Assembly: GCF_000142905.1 (NCBI RefSeq)
Contig: NW_013657675.1
Span: 203,233 to 240,732 of the forward strand
Length of the DNA stretch: 37,500 bases
Origin: Thecamonas trahens ATCC 50062
Taxonomy: Eukaryota > Apusozoa > Apusomonadida > Apusomonadidae
Direction of reading: 5' to 3'
Below the pieces are notes generated by a model. The model was not told the origin of the DNA. It searched no databases and saw nothing but the letters and a program-made list of their open reading frames with translations. Made by a program: the position numbers and the translations under genes. This document shows, piece after piece, positions 1 through 8,302 of the stretch (its first letter is position 1; every line of letters starts with the position of its first letter).

Positions 1-137
1 CCCCTACCACGCCCCGGCCCCCCGGGCCCACGCCCGTCCTACCACCCCCTCCCCCTCCCCCCCCCCCCCCCCCCCCCCCTCCCCCCCCACCCACCCCACC
101 CCACCCTACCCCTCCCCTCCCCACCTCCCTCCCTCCC
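1..137 (+). promoter_or_regulatory. C-rich upstream region of the CK2-like kinase gene
   Basis: This stretch is almost entirely C with scattered T and A, including an uninterrupted C run around positions 58-79, and it ends directly at the ATG of the kinase gene. Similar C/A-rich coding-strand sequence precedes the CCDC146-like and TBC genes, so it probably belongs to the 5' UTR or core promoter of a genome with pyrimidine-rich leaders. I see no TATA box. The opposite strand is G-rich and could form G-quadruplexes. Homopolymer length here may be inaccurate. Confidence 0.4.
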
Positions 138-1347
138 ATGGCCTCCACCCCCACCAGCTCGTCCTCCGACGACGGGGTCCCGGCTCACCTGTCCACAGAC
201 GCCCGCGGGCACATTGTCTCGGTTGCCCGCTGCCACACCAAAGCCCACAATGGCCGGCCGGACTCGTTCTTCGACTCGTCCCGCTTCAACGTACGTCGCA
301 CTCCTTCCTCGCCCTTCCCCTCCTTTCATCACCACCTCCTCGCTCACCTCCTCCCGCCTCCCCTCCGTCACGCTCCCCGCGTAGATCCGATGGGTCGGCA
401 CCTCGGGCGTGCTCATCAAGCACAAGGTCGGACACGGACACTTTGGCGACGTGTTTCTGGCGGCGGAAGAAGAGACCGATCGGCCATGCGTGATCAAGGT
501 GCTGAAGCCGGTCAAGCGCGACAAGATCAACCGCGAGATCATGTTCCTTGAACACCTCAAGGGCGGCGTCAACATTGTGGAGCTGATGGCGTGCGTCAAG
601 GTGCCCAGCTCACGGCTCAAGTGCCTCGTCTTTGAGTACATCCACTCGCCGGACTTTAAGGTCCTGTACCCCACCTTTTCCGACCTGCAAATCCGGTACT
701 ATATGTACGAGCTCGTCCGTGGCCTCGAGTACACCCACTCGCAAGGCATCATGCACCGCGACATCAAGCCGCTCAACGTGCTCATCGACCCCAAGGAGCA
801 CAAAGTCCGGCTCATCGACTGGGGCCTTGCCGAGTTTTACTTTCCGGGTAAGCCCATCCGCAAGTGGCCCGGGACCCGGTGCTACAAGTCGCCTGAACTC
901 CTGCTCAACTACGAGTACTACGACTACTCGGTCGACATGTGGGCGCTCGGCTGCATGTTCGGCGGCATGATCCTGCTGAAGCACCCGCTCTTTCGCGGCC
1001 GCCACACCAACGCAAACCAGATGGCCGCTATCGTCAAGATCCTCGGCACCGCTCCGTTCCTCGCCTACACCGAAAAGTACAAGATCAAGCTCTCGCAGGA
1101 CATCGTCGCCGAGCTCAAAAAGTCGCGCGGCAAGCCGTGGGAGACCATGATTTCCAAGAAGAACCGTCATCTCGCCTCGCCCGAGGCTCTCGACCTTCTC
1201 ACTAAGCTCTGCCTCTACGACCACCACGAGCGCATCACTGCTGCCGAGGCGCTCGAGCACCCGTACTTTGATCCTGTCCGCGACGGCATGCCCGCCGAGC
1301 TCGCCGCCTCGCTCTCTGTCGGTCCATCAGCTCCTGACCGTGCCTAG
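138..1347 (+). CDS. CSNK2A1: Casein kinase 2 alpha-like protein kinase (two exons, divergent)
   Basis: Predicted Ser/Thr kinase of the CK2 catalytic family, 371 aa, from exons 138-290 and 385-1347; the 94-nt GT-AG intron is phase 0. Family marks are the VIKVLKPVKRDKIN stretch (residues 87-100, Lys89 the ATP lysine), MHRDIKPLN (Asp177 catalytic), and the CK2-specific DWG in place of DFG (196-198). YDYSVDMWALGCM and the C-terminal EHPYFDPV also match. Divergent points: the glycine loop reads VGHGHFGDVF where CK2 normally has GRGKYSEVF. The basic cluster KKKK after the PVK motif is reduced to KRDK. The activation segment carries RKWPGTRCYKSPE instead of the usual VRVASRYFKGPE. These regions govern acidic-substrate choice and constitutive activity in CK2, so specificity may differ. 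It could be a paralogue beside a canonical CK2 gene elsewhere. The start is the first ATG after the C-rich leader; the first 50 residues are not conserved. Confidence 0.88.
291..384 (+). other. Spliceosomal intron in the CK2-like gene
   Basis: The donor GTACGT follows the AAC codon ending at 290, and the acceptor GCGTAG ends at 384. The interior is C/T-rich. Removing 94 nt keeps the frame, and joins the short N-terminal exon to the kinase core as FN/IRWVG. The intron carries no in-frame stop in the upstream frame for a long way, so a naive frame would run through it with a nonsense tail. Confidence 0.8.
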
Positions 1348-1646
1348 ATGCAATACCTCTCATGAGCAGCCGTGAACATATAGAGTCATGTTATTAAAGA
1401 GTGCAATGTGAGAATGCCCTTGCCCACCCACCCACCCACCCGCCCGCCGTGCCGGGCTCGACTCGGCACGGCGGCCAACGGCCAGCCAGCCAGCCACACC
1501 AACGCCCACCCACCCATCACCGCCACACGCACACTCCCCAACACTCAACCGCCACTTTTGTCCACCACCCCCCACCCCCCTCCCACCCTCGCCCGCTCTC
1601 CCCACACCACCACCTATACTCTCGTGCGGCAGACGGCCTCCGGGCG
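1348..1646 (+). promoter_or_regulatory. Intergenic region: CK2-like 3' end and CCDC146-like 5' leader
   Basis: An ATTAAA at 1393-1398, about 45 nt past the kinase stop, is a plausible polyadenylation signal. The rest (about 1420-1640) is C/A-rich with many CCCACC and CAC units on the coding strand of the next gene. It has an open frame joined to that gene, but its translation is a low-complexity Pro/His/Thr string, as expected from leader sequence rather than protein. Confidence 0.45.
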
Positions 1647-4511
1647 ATGAGCGTGGATGTGTCCGAGGCGTCGGCGCAGCTCGCGTCGGTGCTGGCGGAG
1701 ATCAACGCGGCCGTGGCCGACGGCTCGCTCTCCCCCGACTTTGCCACCAAGCTCTCTGACGTCTACACCCGCGGGCATGCTGCGCTCCTCAAGAGCTTTG
1801 CTGCCGAGCAGAGCTATCTCAAAAAGGCCAAGCGGCTCAACCTCGAGCTGGCCGAGCAAAAGGGCCCCGCCGCGGTTGCGGCGGGCGACGGCGGCGTGGG
1901 CGACGACGCCGACAACGGCGGCGATGGCACCAGCGGTGGCGACAAGGCCGAAAAGAAGGAGTCCGGCGTGGAGGCTGCCACCAGGGAGCTTTTGCAGCAC
2001 AAGCTTGATCTCGACCTTGCCGAGTCCCGGATCCAGACGCTCATGCTCACCATCGAGCAGCTCGAGCTCGAGCATGCCGAGGTCAAGGCCGAGTACGAGA
2101 CGCTGAGGGCGGCCGAGGTGGCCGAAGTCCGACCGGCGTTTGAGCGCGATCGCAAGGCAGTGCAAGCGCTCGAGAAAGAGGCTACTCAGCGGCGGAGCCA
2201 GATCCAGAACCTCAAGCGGACCAAAGCGCAGCTGCTGGAGGACGCGTCGGCCGCGATCAAGGCCAAGGCCTCGTACGCCTCGGTCCAGAAGCAGCTCCAG
2301 TCGGAGCTCGCCAAGCACCGTGACGAGGCTGCCAACATCGAGGCTGCCACACGGGTCTTTCGCAAGAACATGGCCGAGCTCTCGGAAGAGGCCACACGCC
2401 GCGACGCCTCCGTCGCCAAGCTCACTGCTGAGGAGGCGCGGCTGCTGAAGGAGCTTGAGGAGGCCAAGACCGAAGCGGCCCAGGCCAAGTTTGCTGCAGC
2501 CAACTACGCGTCGACGTACAAGGAAGTTGAGCGCGCAGTAGAGGACGTCGAGTCGGATTTGACCAAGGCCAACGCGCAAGTCCGCATTCTCGACGAGCAC
2601 CTCGCCGACATGGCGCTTCATGCCAAGGAACTCTCGTTTGAGGCGACCAAGACGCACGAAAAGCTGACCAAGCTCAAGCGGGAAAAGGCATCGACGCTCA
2701 AAGCGCTGGTGCGGGTCCAGGCTGACGTTGACTCTACCCGCGCACAGACGATGGATCTCGAGATGCAGAAGTCCGAGCTGGCATCCAAGGTCCGTGCTTT
2801 GCAGAGCTCAATGGACTCTGCCCAAAAGCAGGCAGCCAAGGCGGCGGTCGAGGTCGACTGGTACATCTACGACTTTTTCAACGAGGAGCTGCTGGGTCAG
2901 GCCAAGGCTGCCCAGGTCAAGGCACTGTACGAGGAGAACCGCGCGCTGGAGCGCGAGCTCGCTGCACTGCACACCAAAGAGAAGAGCTTGCTCGCCGTCC
3001 AGAAGGACCTGGTGATGAAGAACGACAACTTGGCGCGGTCGTGCACCCAGCTGGCGTCGCAGCTGAAGGAGGCTGAGGTGAAAAAGGCCATGCACGCCAT
3101 GGCCGTTGCTGACTTTTCAAAGTCGACGACCCAGGTGGCCAAGCGGTACAAGTACTACGAGAAGCTGTTCAACACGGTGAAGAACGAGCGTAACCGGTCG
3201 GTCAACGCCCTTCAACAGCTCCACCAGGAGGCCGCAGAGTATAAGGAGAAGCTCAAGGTGCTGGCAAACGAGATCGAGATCCTGCGCGCCGAGATCACCG
3301 CCAAGGACAAGGAGTATGTGGCCAACAACCTCGCGTTCAAGAACGCGTGCACCCAGCTCGATGCGCTGACCATCGAAGTCAACAAGTTTCTGTTCGAGTA
3401 CAAGAAAAAGCGCGACGCCATCGACCAGCAGCTCGCCGAGGTCGAGCGGCTCAACTCGGCTATCAACTCTGCCGAGGCTGCCATGCTCAAGCTGAAGACC
3501 CAGTACGAGGCCGCTGTTGAAGACCGCAACTTTACCGGCATCCAGCTCATCGACCGCAACGACGAGCTGTGCATCCTCTACGAGAAGGCCAACTTTCAGG
3601 ACCGCGTCCTCCGCACCGGAGAGCTCGAGCTTCGTGACCGCGAAGAAGAAGTCCGCCTGTACAAGCTGCAGCAAAACGAGCTCCATCGGCGCGTCCATGC
3701 CAAGCAGTCGCTTGTCTCGCGCGAGACCGAGCGGACGCTCCTTGCCGAGATCGAGCGGTCGACTGCCGAGCTCGAGGCCGAGCAAGCCAAGGTCCAGAAG
3801 CTCGCTGTCGATCTCGAGGATCCGTCGAACGAGCTTCGTTGGCGGCCGGTGCCCGGGCGCGACCCGACCAAGAAGGAGCTCTACTCGAAGCTCAAGGAGC
3901 TCGAGGAGCGGCTGAATGCCAAGGAAGAGGCGCTGCTAGAAAAGTCGCTGGTGCTGGAGGAGATCTCGGCGCTCTCGCGCCGGCTGCGGACCAAGGCTGC
4001 CGACGGACAAGACGACACACTGGCGCTTGCCAAGCAGGTCAACGAGTTCCAAGCCCGCATCCGCACAACGACCCGCAAGATGATGGCCACTGTTTCGGAG
4101 CTCTCGATGTACCAGGCGACGGCGATGAAGCTCAAGCAAGAGGTGGCTGAGAAAGAGGGACTTCTCGCCGAGGCCGATGAGCGCATCGAGTCCGGCCTCC
4201 CGCCCACCGCTGAAGCCGCCCGCGCCTGGTCGCAGCACCTTGCCGCCCAGCGCCGCGCTGCCCTTGCTGCAGCCGGCTCGATCGAGGGCGACGACGACAT
4301 GTACCCCAATGACTGGGAACCAAAGGATGGGCCGCCGACGCGGGCCAAGCCGCGGATCAACGCCTACATTCCGCACCACACCACCGGCCTCCTCCCCATT
4401 CCGCAGCCGTTCATGTACCCGCGGTTCGAGCCAAGTGTCACTGGCTCTTCGATGCGGCATGTCCGCGCAGCCAGCGAGAACACGCTTGCCCGCGGCGACG
4501 GCGACGAGTAA
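1647..4511 (+). CDS. CCDC146: CCDC146/MBO2-like ciliary coiled-coil protein
   Basis: 954-aa protein that is coiled coil almost throughout, with Glu/Lys/Ala-rich heptads from about residue 35 to 870 and no enzymatic domain. Two C-terminal blocks identify the family. One is RWRPVPGRDPTKKEL near residue 727, followed by EEALLEKSLVLEEISALSRRL and TTRKMMATVSELSMYQA. The other is the final NAYIP...PFMYPRFEPS...SMRHVR segment, close to the end of CCDC146 as I recall it. Human CCDC146 is also about 955 aa. The Chlamydomonas homologue MBO2 is an axonemal protein needed for normal flagellar waveform, so this implies a ciliated organism. CFAP58/CCDC147 is the main alternative because it shares the RWRP-DP motif. 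The frame stays open upstream to 1401 but that part is leader-like; the ATG at 1647 begins MSVDVSEASAQL. Confidence 0.82.
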   Translation: MSVDVSEASAQLASVLAEINAAVADGSLSPDFATKLSDVYTRGHAALLKSFAAEQSYLKKAKRLNLELAEQKGPAAVAAGDGGVGDDADNGGDGTSGGDKAEKKESGVEAATRELLQHKLDLDLAESRIQTLMLTIEQLELEHAEVKAEYETLRAAEVAEVRPAFERDRKAVQALEKEATQRRSQIQNLKRTKAQLLEDASAAIKAKASYASVQKQLQSELAKHRDEAANIEAATRVFRKNMAELSEEATRRDASVAKLTAEEARLLKELEEAKTEAAQAKFAAANYASTYKEVERAVEDVESDLTKANAQVRILDEHLADMALHAKELSFEATKTHEKLTKLKREKASTLKALVRVQADVDSTRAQTMDLEMQKSELASKVRALQSSMDSAQKQAAKAAVEVDWYIYDFFNEELLGQAKAAQVKALYEENRALERELAALHTKEKSLLAVQKDLVMKNDNLARSCTQLASQLKEAEVKKAMHAMAVADFSKSTTQVAKRYKYYEKLFNTVKNERNRSVNALQQLHQEAAEYKEKLKVLANEIEILRAEITAKDKEYVANNLAFKNACTQLDALTIEVNKFLFEYKKKRDAIDQQLAEVERLNSAINSAEAAMLKLKTQYEAAVEDRNFTGIQLIDRNDELCILYEKANFQDRVLRTGELELRDREEEVRLYKLQQNELHRRVHAKQSLVSRETERTLLAEIERSTAELEAEQAKVQKLAVDLEDPSNELRWRPVPGRDPTKKELYSKLKELEERLNAKEEALLEKSLVLEEISALSRRLRTKAADGQDDTLALAKQVNEFQARIRTTTRKMMATVSELSMYQATAMKLKQEVAEKEGLLAEADERIESGLPPTAEAARAWSQHLAAQRRAALAAAGSIEGDDDMYPNDWEPKDGPPTRAKPRINAYIPHHTTGLLPIPQPFMYPRFEPSVTGSSMRHVRAASENTLARGDGDE

Positions 4512-4611
4512 AGTTGGCAAACGCAAATACAAGCGAGTGCTAGCCTAGCCGCCGGGCTGGCCGTTGCGAGACTGCGGCTGCTCGCCACTGCTCTTGTAAC
4601 ATCCGTAAAAA

Positions 4612-5626
4612 ATGGCGTCGTTCCTGCGCAAGGCAGCCAATGTGCTCGACAAGCAAACTGAAAAGTTCATGAACGCGCTTGGCGTGAGCTCTACAGAAGC
4701 TGGTAGGCAAGCATGGTAGAGGCAGCGACACAGTGTGAGGAGAGAGCGTGTTGTAGATGGCTAGGGTGGGAAGCAACGGCCGGTGTGCGGAGCCTTTTCG
4801 CCTGTGTCACTTGCACGTGCGACTCACGTTTCATGAACGGTTTGTGTCATTCTCGCCAGGCCAAGACAAGTCGCCGGCTGGACCGGGACACAGCGTCGCC
4901 GCAATGGGCGCATGCTGCCGGGCTCCGCCCGAGGGCCCGCCGTTCTACATCGGCACGCACTCGGCACATTGCACCGAGTGCATGGGCTCGCTTTGGCACA
5001 AGAAGCGATTCAAGTGTCGTATCTGCATGTCGTACTCGCTCTGTCACGATTGCCTCCACCTCGCGCCGCATCCGGCGGACCATACCTTTGACATGGTCGC
5101 CATGGACGATGGCGGCTCCATCCCGGTCGCCTACCCGCCTGGCCCAATGCCTGGTCAGTCTCCAGGTACTACTCCGCCGCCATCGGCACCCGCCCAGCCC
5201 GCGCCGCCGCCGTACACGCCGCCGGTCGCACCCGCTCCGATTCCGCCAGTCACGCCCGTCCCGGTTGCGCCCGCGCCTGCGCCCGTACCTGCACCCGCAC
5301 CCGCCCCTATCCCCGTACCGGCACGCGCGCCCGTGTCATCGGTCGGCATGCCCGCGGCAGACTTTGAGACCTTCCTCAACTCGGTCAAGTCCGAGTCGTT
5401 CTCCGATGGCAAGATGGAAAAAGTGCGCATGGTCTCCAAGACCGCGCGGTTCTCGTGTGAGCAGGCAGGTCGTCTCCTTGACGCCCTTAGCTTCGACTCG
5501 GACAAGATCGACATGGCCGTCCTCCTCCATCCGACCCTTGTCGACGCCCACAACTTCTACCAGGTTCTTGACCACCTGGGCTTTGACTCGTCCAAGAACG
5601 ATGTCCGCTCGCGGCTGGGCCTCTAG
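4612..5626 (+). CDS. ZZ-type zinc finger protein with C-terminal DUF4476-like domain
   Basis: 285-aa protein from exons 4612-4702 and 4860-5626; the 157-nt intron is phase 1. Exon 1 encodes an amphipathic start, MASFLRKAANVLDKQTEKF. A ZZ zinc finger spans about residues 64-106, with ligand pairs C68/C71, C83/C86, C92/C95 and His101/His105; ZZ fingers bind peptides or ubiquitin-like partners. A Pro/Ala/Val-rich linker covers about 121-192. Residues 198-283 (FETFLNSVKSESFSDGKMEK to the end) fit the DUF4476 helical domain, built from paired units with aspartate-rich turns such as LSFDSDK and LGFDSSK. Cellular role is not known to me; an adaptor is the natural inference. The stop lies only 29 bp from the stop of the convergent neighbour. 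An in-frame start at 4757 inside the intron exists but gives no recognisable extra sequence. Confidence 0.8.
4703..4859 (+). other. Spliceosomal intron in the ZZ-finger gene
   Basis: The donor GTAGGC starts at 4703 after the first base of a Gly codon, and the acceptor CTCGCCAG ends at 4859. Joining restores GGC and leads straight into QDKSPAGPG. The support is the precise phase match, plus the fact that the ATG at 4612 opens a clean amphipathic N-terminus. Confidence 0.7.
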
Positions 5627-5655
5627 ACGTAAACAGTTTCTCGATCCCGAAGCTC

Positions 5656-6309
5656 TCACTCCTCGCCCGAGTCCGAGAGCGAGGGTGAGATAAGATCAGG
5701 CGGGCCATCTGCAGTTGCAGGCTGCTGTCTTGCGCCGGGTGTCTCGATGGCGTTGTGCACCTTCCACGCCCGGTACGCCTCACCGGCGTCCGACGTCACC
5801 TCGTCACGCCAGCGGACCGCCTTGGGCGTCTCGGGCTCGAAGCGATGGTCTGACCTAGGTGCCGGCGGGGCCAAGCCGAGCTGCTGCTTGAGGGCATCAA
5901 CGTCCGAGAGCGCAAGCACATCGCTCCACACGCCCTCGATGTCGGCCGGAAGCGGCGCGCCTGTCCCCGCCGGAGCCGGAGAGCGGGATCGGGACTTGGC
6001 GCGGACCGGGCTCGACGCCGTGCCGAGCTTCTCGAGCGCGTCCAACAGGAGCATACGGGTGTGAGCGTGGGCCTTGCGCTCATTCATCAGTGTGGTGTGG
6101 GCGTCCAGTGCTAGTGCCGTCACGCTGTCCAGCTTGGCGTGCAGCGCTGCGCCTTGGTCAGCAGCGCCGCCTTGGAGCTCGGCCACCAGCTGCTGGGTGG
6201 CGGCGTGCTCGACCCGGAGGCGAGCGTACGCAGCATTGACTCTCTCCAGATGCTGCAAGTAGCTTGTGTCGACCGTAGTGGTCGACGTGGGTGGCTCGTC
6301 GGACGCCAT
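5656..6309 (-). CDS. Unknown small coiled-coil protein
   Basis: 217 aa from the ATG at 6309 (MASDEPPTSTTTVD). I do not recognise the family. Residues about 15-100 form one amphipathic coiled coil (QHLERVNAAYARLRVEHAATQ onward to LLLDALEKLG). A short Arg/Ser patch (KSRSRSPAP) follows, then a helical segment with VWSDVLALSDVDALKQQLGL, and an acidic Ser-rich end (SLSDSGEE). The frame extends upstream to 6423, but that part is Pro/Cys/Ser-rich without heptads and precedes a better start. The gene is convergent with the ZZ-finger gene and tandem with the TBC gene upstream. The helix plus SR-like patch might indicate a scaffold or regulatory role; that is a guess. Confidence 0.6.
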   Translation of the reverse strand: MASDEPPTSTTTVDTSYLQHLERVNAAYARLRVEHAATQQLVAELQGGAADQGAALHAKLDSVTALALDAHTTLMNERKAHAHTRMLLLDALEKLGTASSPVRAKSRSRSPAPAGTGAPLPADIEGVWSDVLALSDVDALKQQLGLAPPAPRSDHRFEPETPKAVRWRDEVTSDAGEAYRAWKVHNAIETPGARQQPATADGPPDLISPSLSDSGEE

Positions 6310-6437
6310 GGATGCCGAGAAGGGGAGGCAGCGGGGAGAGGTGGAGAGCGGCGAGGCAGCACGAGCACCGCAGACGGGTCTCGACGGAGGCAATAGGCCT
6401 GGGCACGGCATGGTGTGACACATCAGTTATTTGTTGG

Positions 6438-7718
6438 CTACTCGGCAACGGCAGCATCGGTAGCAGCAACGGCAGCGCCATCGGCAGTATCGGCAGCGCC
6501 ATCGGCAGCGCCGTCATCGGCGGCAGCCTCAGCCGAGGCTGCTTCGGCCGAGGCATCGGCAGCACTGCTATCGTCAAGGGCAAGACCGGCCATCTGGTCG
6601 GCAACATCGTCAACGTCAGCCGAGGCAGCAGCCTTGGCGGCAATGGCGAGCTCGACAACGTTCTCCGAGACGACGTCGTGATCGGGCGAGCAAGCGGCCT
6701 TGGCGACGAGCTTGGGCATGCACATACCGCAGACCGCAAGCTTGCATGTCTTGCAGTAGACATCGGGCATGTTGTTCTCACAGACGGCGCAGTCGACAAA
6801 GTCCTCGTCATAGTCCGAGTCGCCACCGTCGGCGGCGTCAGCGGCGGCGGCTTCGGCGGCGTAGGCAGCGGCGGCGTCGAGGGCGGGCTTGACCTCGGTA
6901 GTGTAGATGTGGTGGCGGAGGTTGACGATGGTGGACGAGAACTCGCCCTCAACCTCCATCTCAACGGCGCCCTGGACGGCGGCGGCGCGGATGTCGTCGT
7001 TGGCCACTGCGTTGTCAAGGCGGAGAAGCTCGTACATCTGGGCAGTGGTGGAGGCCTGCGACAGCGGCTCGCCAACCACCATGAACATGGAGAGGCCAAA
7101 CTTGAAGAGCCACTCGTAGCCCTGGACCAGGAAGTTCTCCCAGAAGGTCATGAGGGCCTCGTAGTGGAGGACCTGGATGCCGAGGCCGACAAACCACTTT
7201 TGGGTAAAGTTCTGCGGGAGCACGCCCTTCTCCATCAGGTTGCCCATCAGCGGGCCGAAGAACTGGCCGACCATGGCGCCGAGAACGCGGGCGTCGACGT
7301 TGAACTTGACGGCCTCGGCGCGCCAGTATCCGGGGATGTACCGCTCCTCCTGGTCAAAGGCGAGCACAAGCTGGGCCACCACCTCGGGCTCGAGGAACAT
7401 GAGGAGGAAGCCGGCGGCGTAGGACATGCCCTGTCCGTAGTCGCCGACCTTGTGGCCAACGTGGGCGAGGACCTTAGTCAGCGCCGCCTGGCACACCTCG
7501 CCGCAGAACGCGCGCTCCACATCGCGCTCGATGATCCGAGTCACCGGTGCCTCGTCGTCAAAGGCAAAGTTCGGATCGATGGTCACGCCCGAAGAAGCGA
7601 CCCAGGTCGAGGTCCGGGCGAGGGCGGCCGGCGCCGACTCGGGCGTGAGGTAGCCGTGGTTGAGGAGGAGGATAGGCGCCTCGGCCTCGTCTTCGAAGAA
7701 CGTCGGATGGCGGAGCAT
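6438..7718 (-). CDS. TBC-domain Rab GAP with C-terminal B-box-like zinc cluster
   Basis: 426 aa. Residues about 55-235 form a TBC domain, which stimulates GTP hydrolysis by Rab GTPases in membrane traffic. Both catalytic fingers are present: IERDVER (Arg69, the IxxDxxR arginine finger) and YGQGM (Gln96, the glutamine finger). The downstream WF...EALMTFWENFLVQGYEWLF block is the usual TBC helix. A cysteine cluster follows a poly-Ala/acidic linker: C310, C313, C322, C325, C330, C333, C343 and H347, spaced like a B-box/RING-related zinc fold. The last about 60 residues are Ala/Asp low complexity. The ATG at 7718 (MLRHPTFF) was chosen because the upstream frame to 7916 is a His/Pro leader translation. 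The zinc module behind a TBC domain is uncommon to my knowledge, and may recruit a partner or ubiquitin machinery. Confidence 0.82.
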   Translation of the reverse strand: MLRHPTFFEDEAEAPILLLNHGYLTPESAPAALARTSTWVASSGVTIDPNFAFDDEAPVTRIIERDVERAFCGEVCQAALTKVLAHVGHKVGDYGQGMSYAAGFLLMFLEPEVVAQLVLAFDQEERYIPGYWRAEAVKFNVDARVLGAMVGQFFGPLMGNLMEKGVLPQNFTQKWFVGLGIQVLHYEALMTFWENFLVQGYEWLFKFGLSMFMVVGEPLSQASTTAQMYELLRLDNAVANDDIRAAAVQGAVEMEVEGEFSSTIVNLRHHIYTTEVKPALDAAAAYAAEAAAADAADGGDSDYDEDFVDCAVCENNMPDVYCKTCKLAVCGMCMPKLVAKAACSPDHDVVSENVVELAIAAKAAASADVDDVADQMAGLALDDSSAADASAEAASAEAAADDGAADGAADTADGAAVAATDAAVAE

Positions 7719-8302
7719 GCTATGTAGGTGGGTGTAGGGGAGGGAGAAGTGTGACGGCGGTGGTGTGGGGGGCGGATGGTGTGGGTGGTGGTGGCTCGGC
7801 CGGTGAATGCGTTGTGGGTGGATCGGGCCCGGGATGGCGCGCAACGCGCTGAGCGACTCAGGCCGATTCGGTGCGGCGCTGGGCGACTCGGTGCAACTCG
7901 TTGCGGCCGTAGCCACTCCTGATGCACATACCGGATCAAGAGGTGAGCGCTTTGCTTACATCGCAGAAGGCGATTATTGCCTCTGCCTATCGCATCCCAA
8001 AAATACGTCCGAGAGCGAGTTGAGCCGTCTCCACGTTGTGCAACATGACTATGGGAGGGGGATGCCTGGAATGGAGCACTGTCATACGTCTCGGCCAAGG
8101 CACACGACAAGGCGAGTCCAACTTGAAAATGCGTTTATGGGGTCTGGTTGCTCGGACGCGTTGTTGCGCGTCTCAAAGTGAACAACACAGCGCCGGATCA
8201 AGTCCTCTCCGATCCAAAGTACGTGTTGGGCAGGGTGGCATGTCGTTGGGCATACGGTGTAGATAGAGGGGAATTGGAAAGGTGAAGGGGAGCACCGGTA
8301 CC
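7719..8302. promoter_or_regulatory. Intergenic region between AspRS 3' end and TBC start
   Basis: 584 bp with no supported gene. The part next to the TBC ATG (7720-7820) is C/A-rich on the coding strand, like other leaders here. The remainder has a more balanced base composition than the coding DNA around it. Small frames exist on both strands (for example minus 7583-8110), but none shows a domain or coding-like composition. I looked for tRNA T-loop and acceptor signatures and found none. A short inverted repeat, GGATC...GATCC near 8195-8215, is probably chance. Confidence 0.4.

Noticed and set aside
1401-1646. 82-codon N-terminal extension of the CCDC146-like protein
   Set aside because: The extension is Pro/His/Thr low complexity from C/A-rich leader DNA, and the ATG at 1647 gives a length matching the family.
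6291-7727. Long plus-strand open frame (478 codons) opposite the TBC gene
   Set aside because: It is the mirror of a minus-strand gene with intact catalytic motifs. Its translation is Val/Gly/Asp/His-rich, as antisense frames of GC3-rich genes are.
7583-8110. 175-codon minus-strand frame upstream of and overlapping the TBC gene
   Set aside because: It contains no domain and its composition is leader-like. A possible donor near 7930 could make part of it a 5' exon, but nothing supports this.
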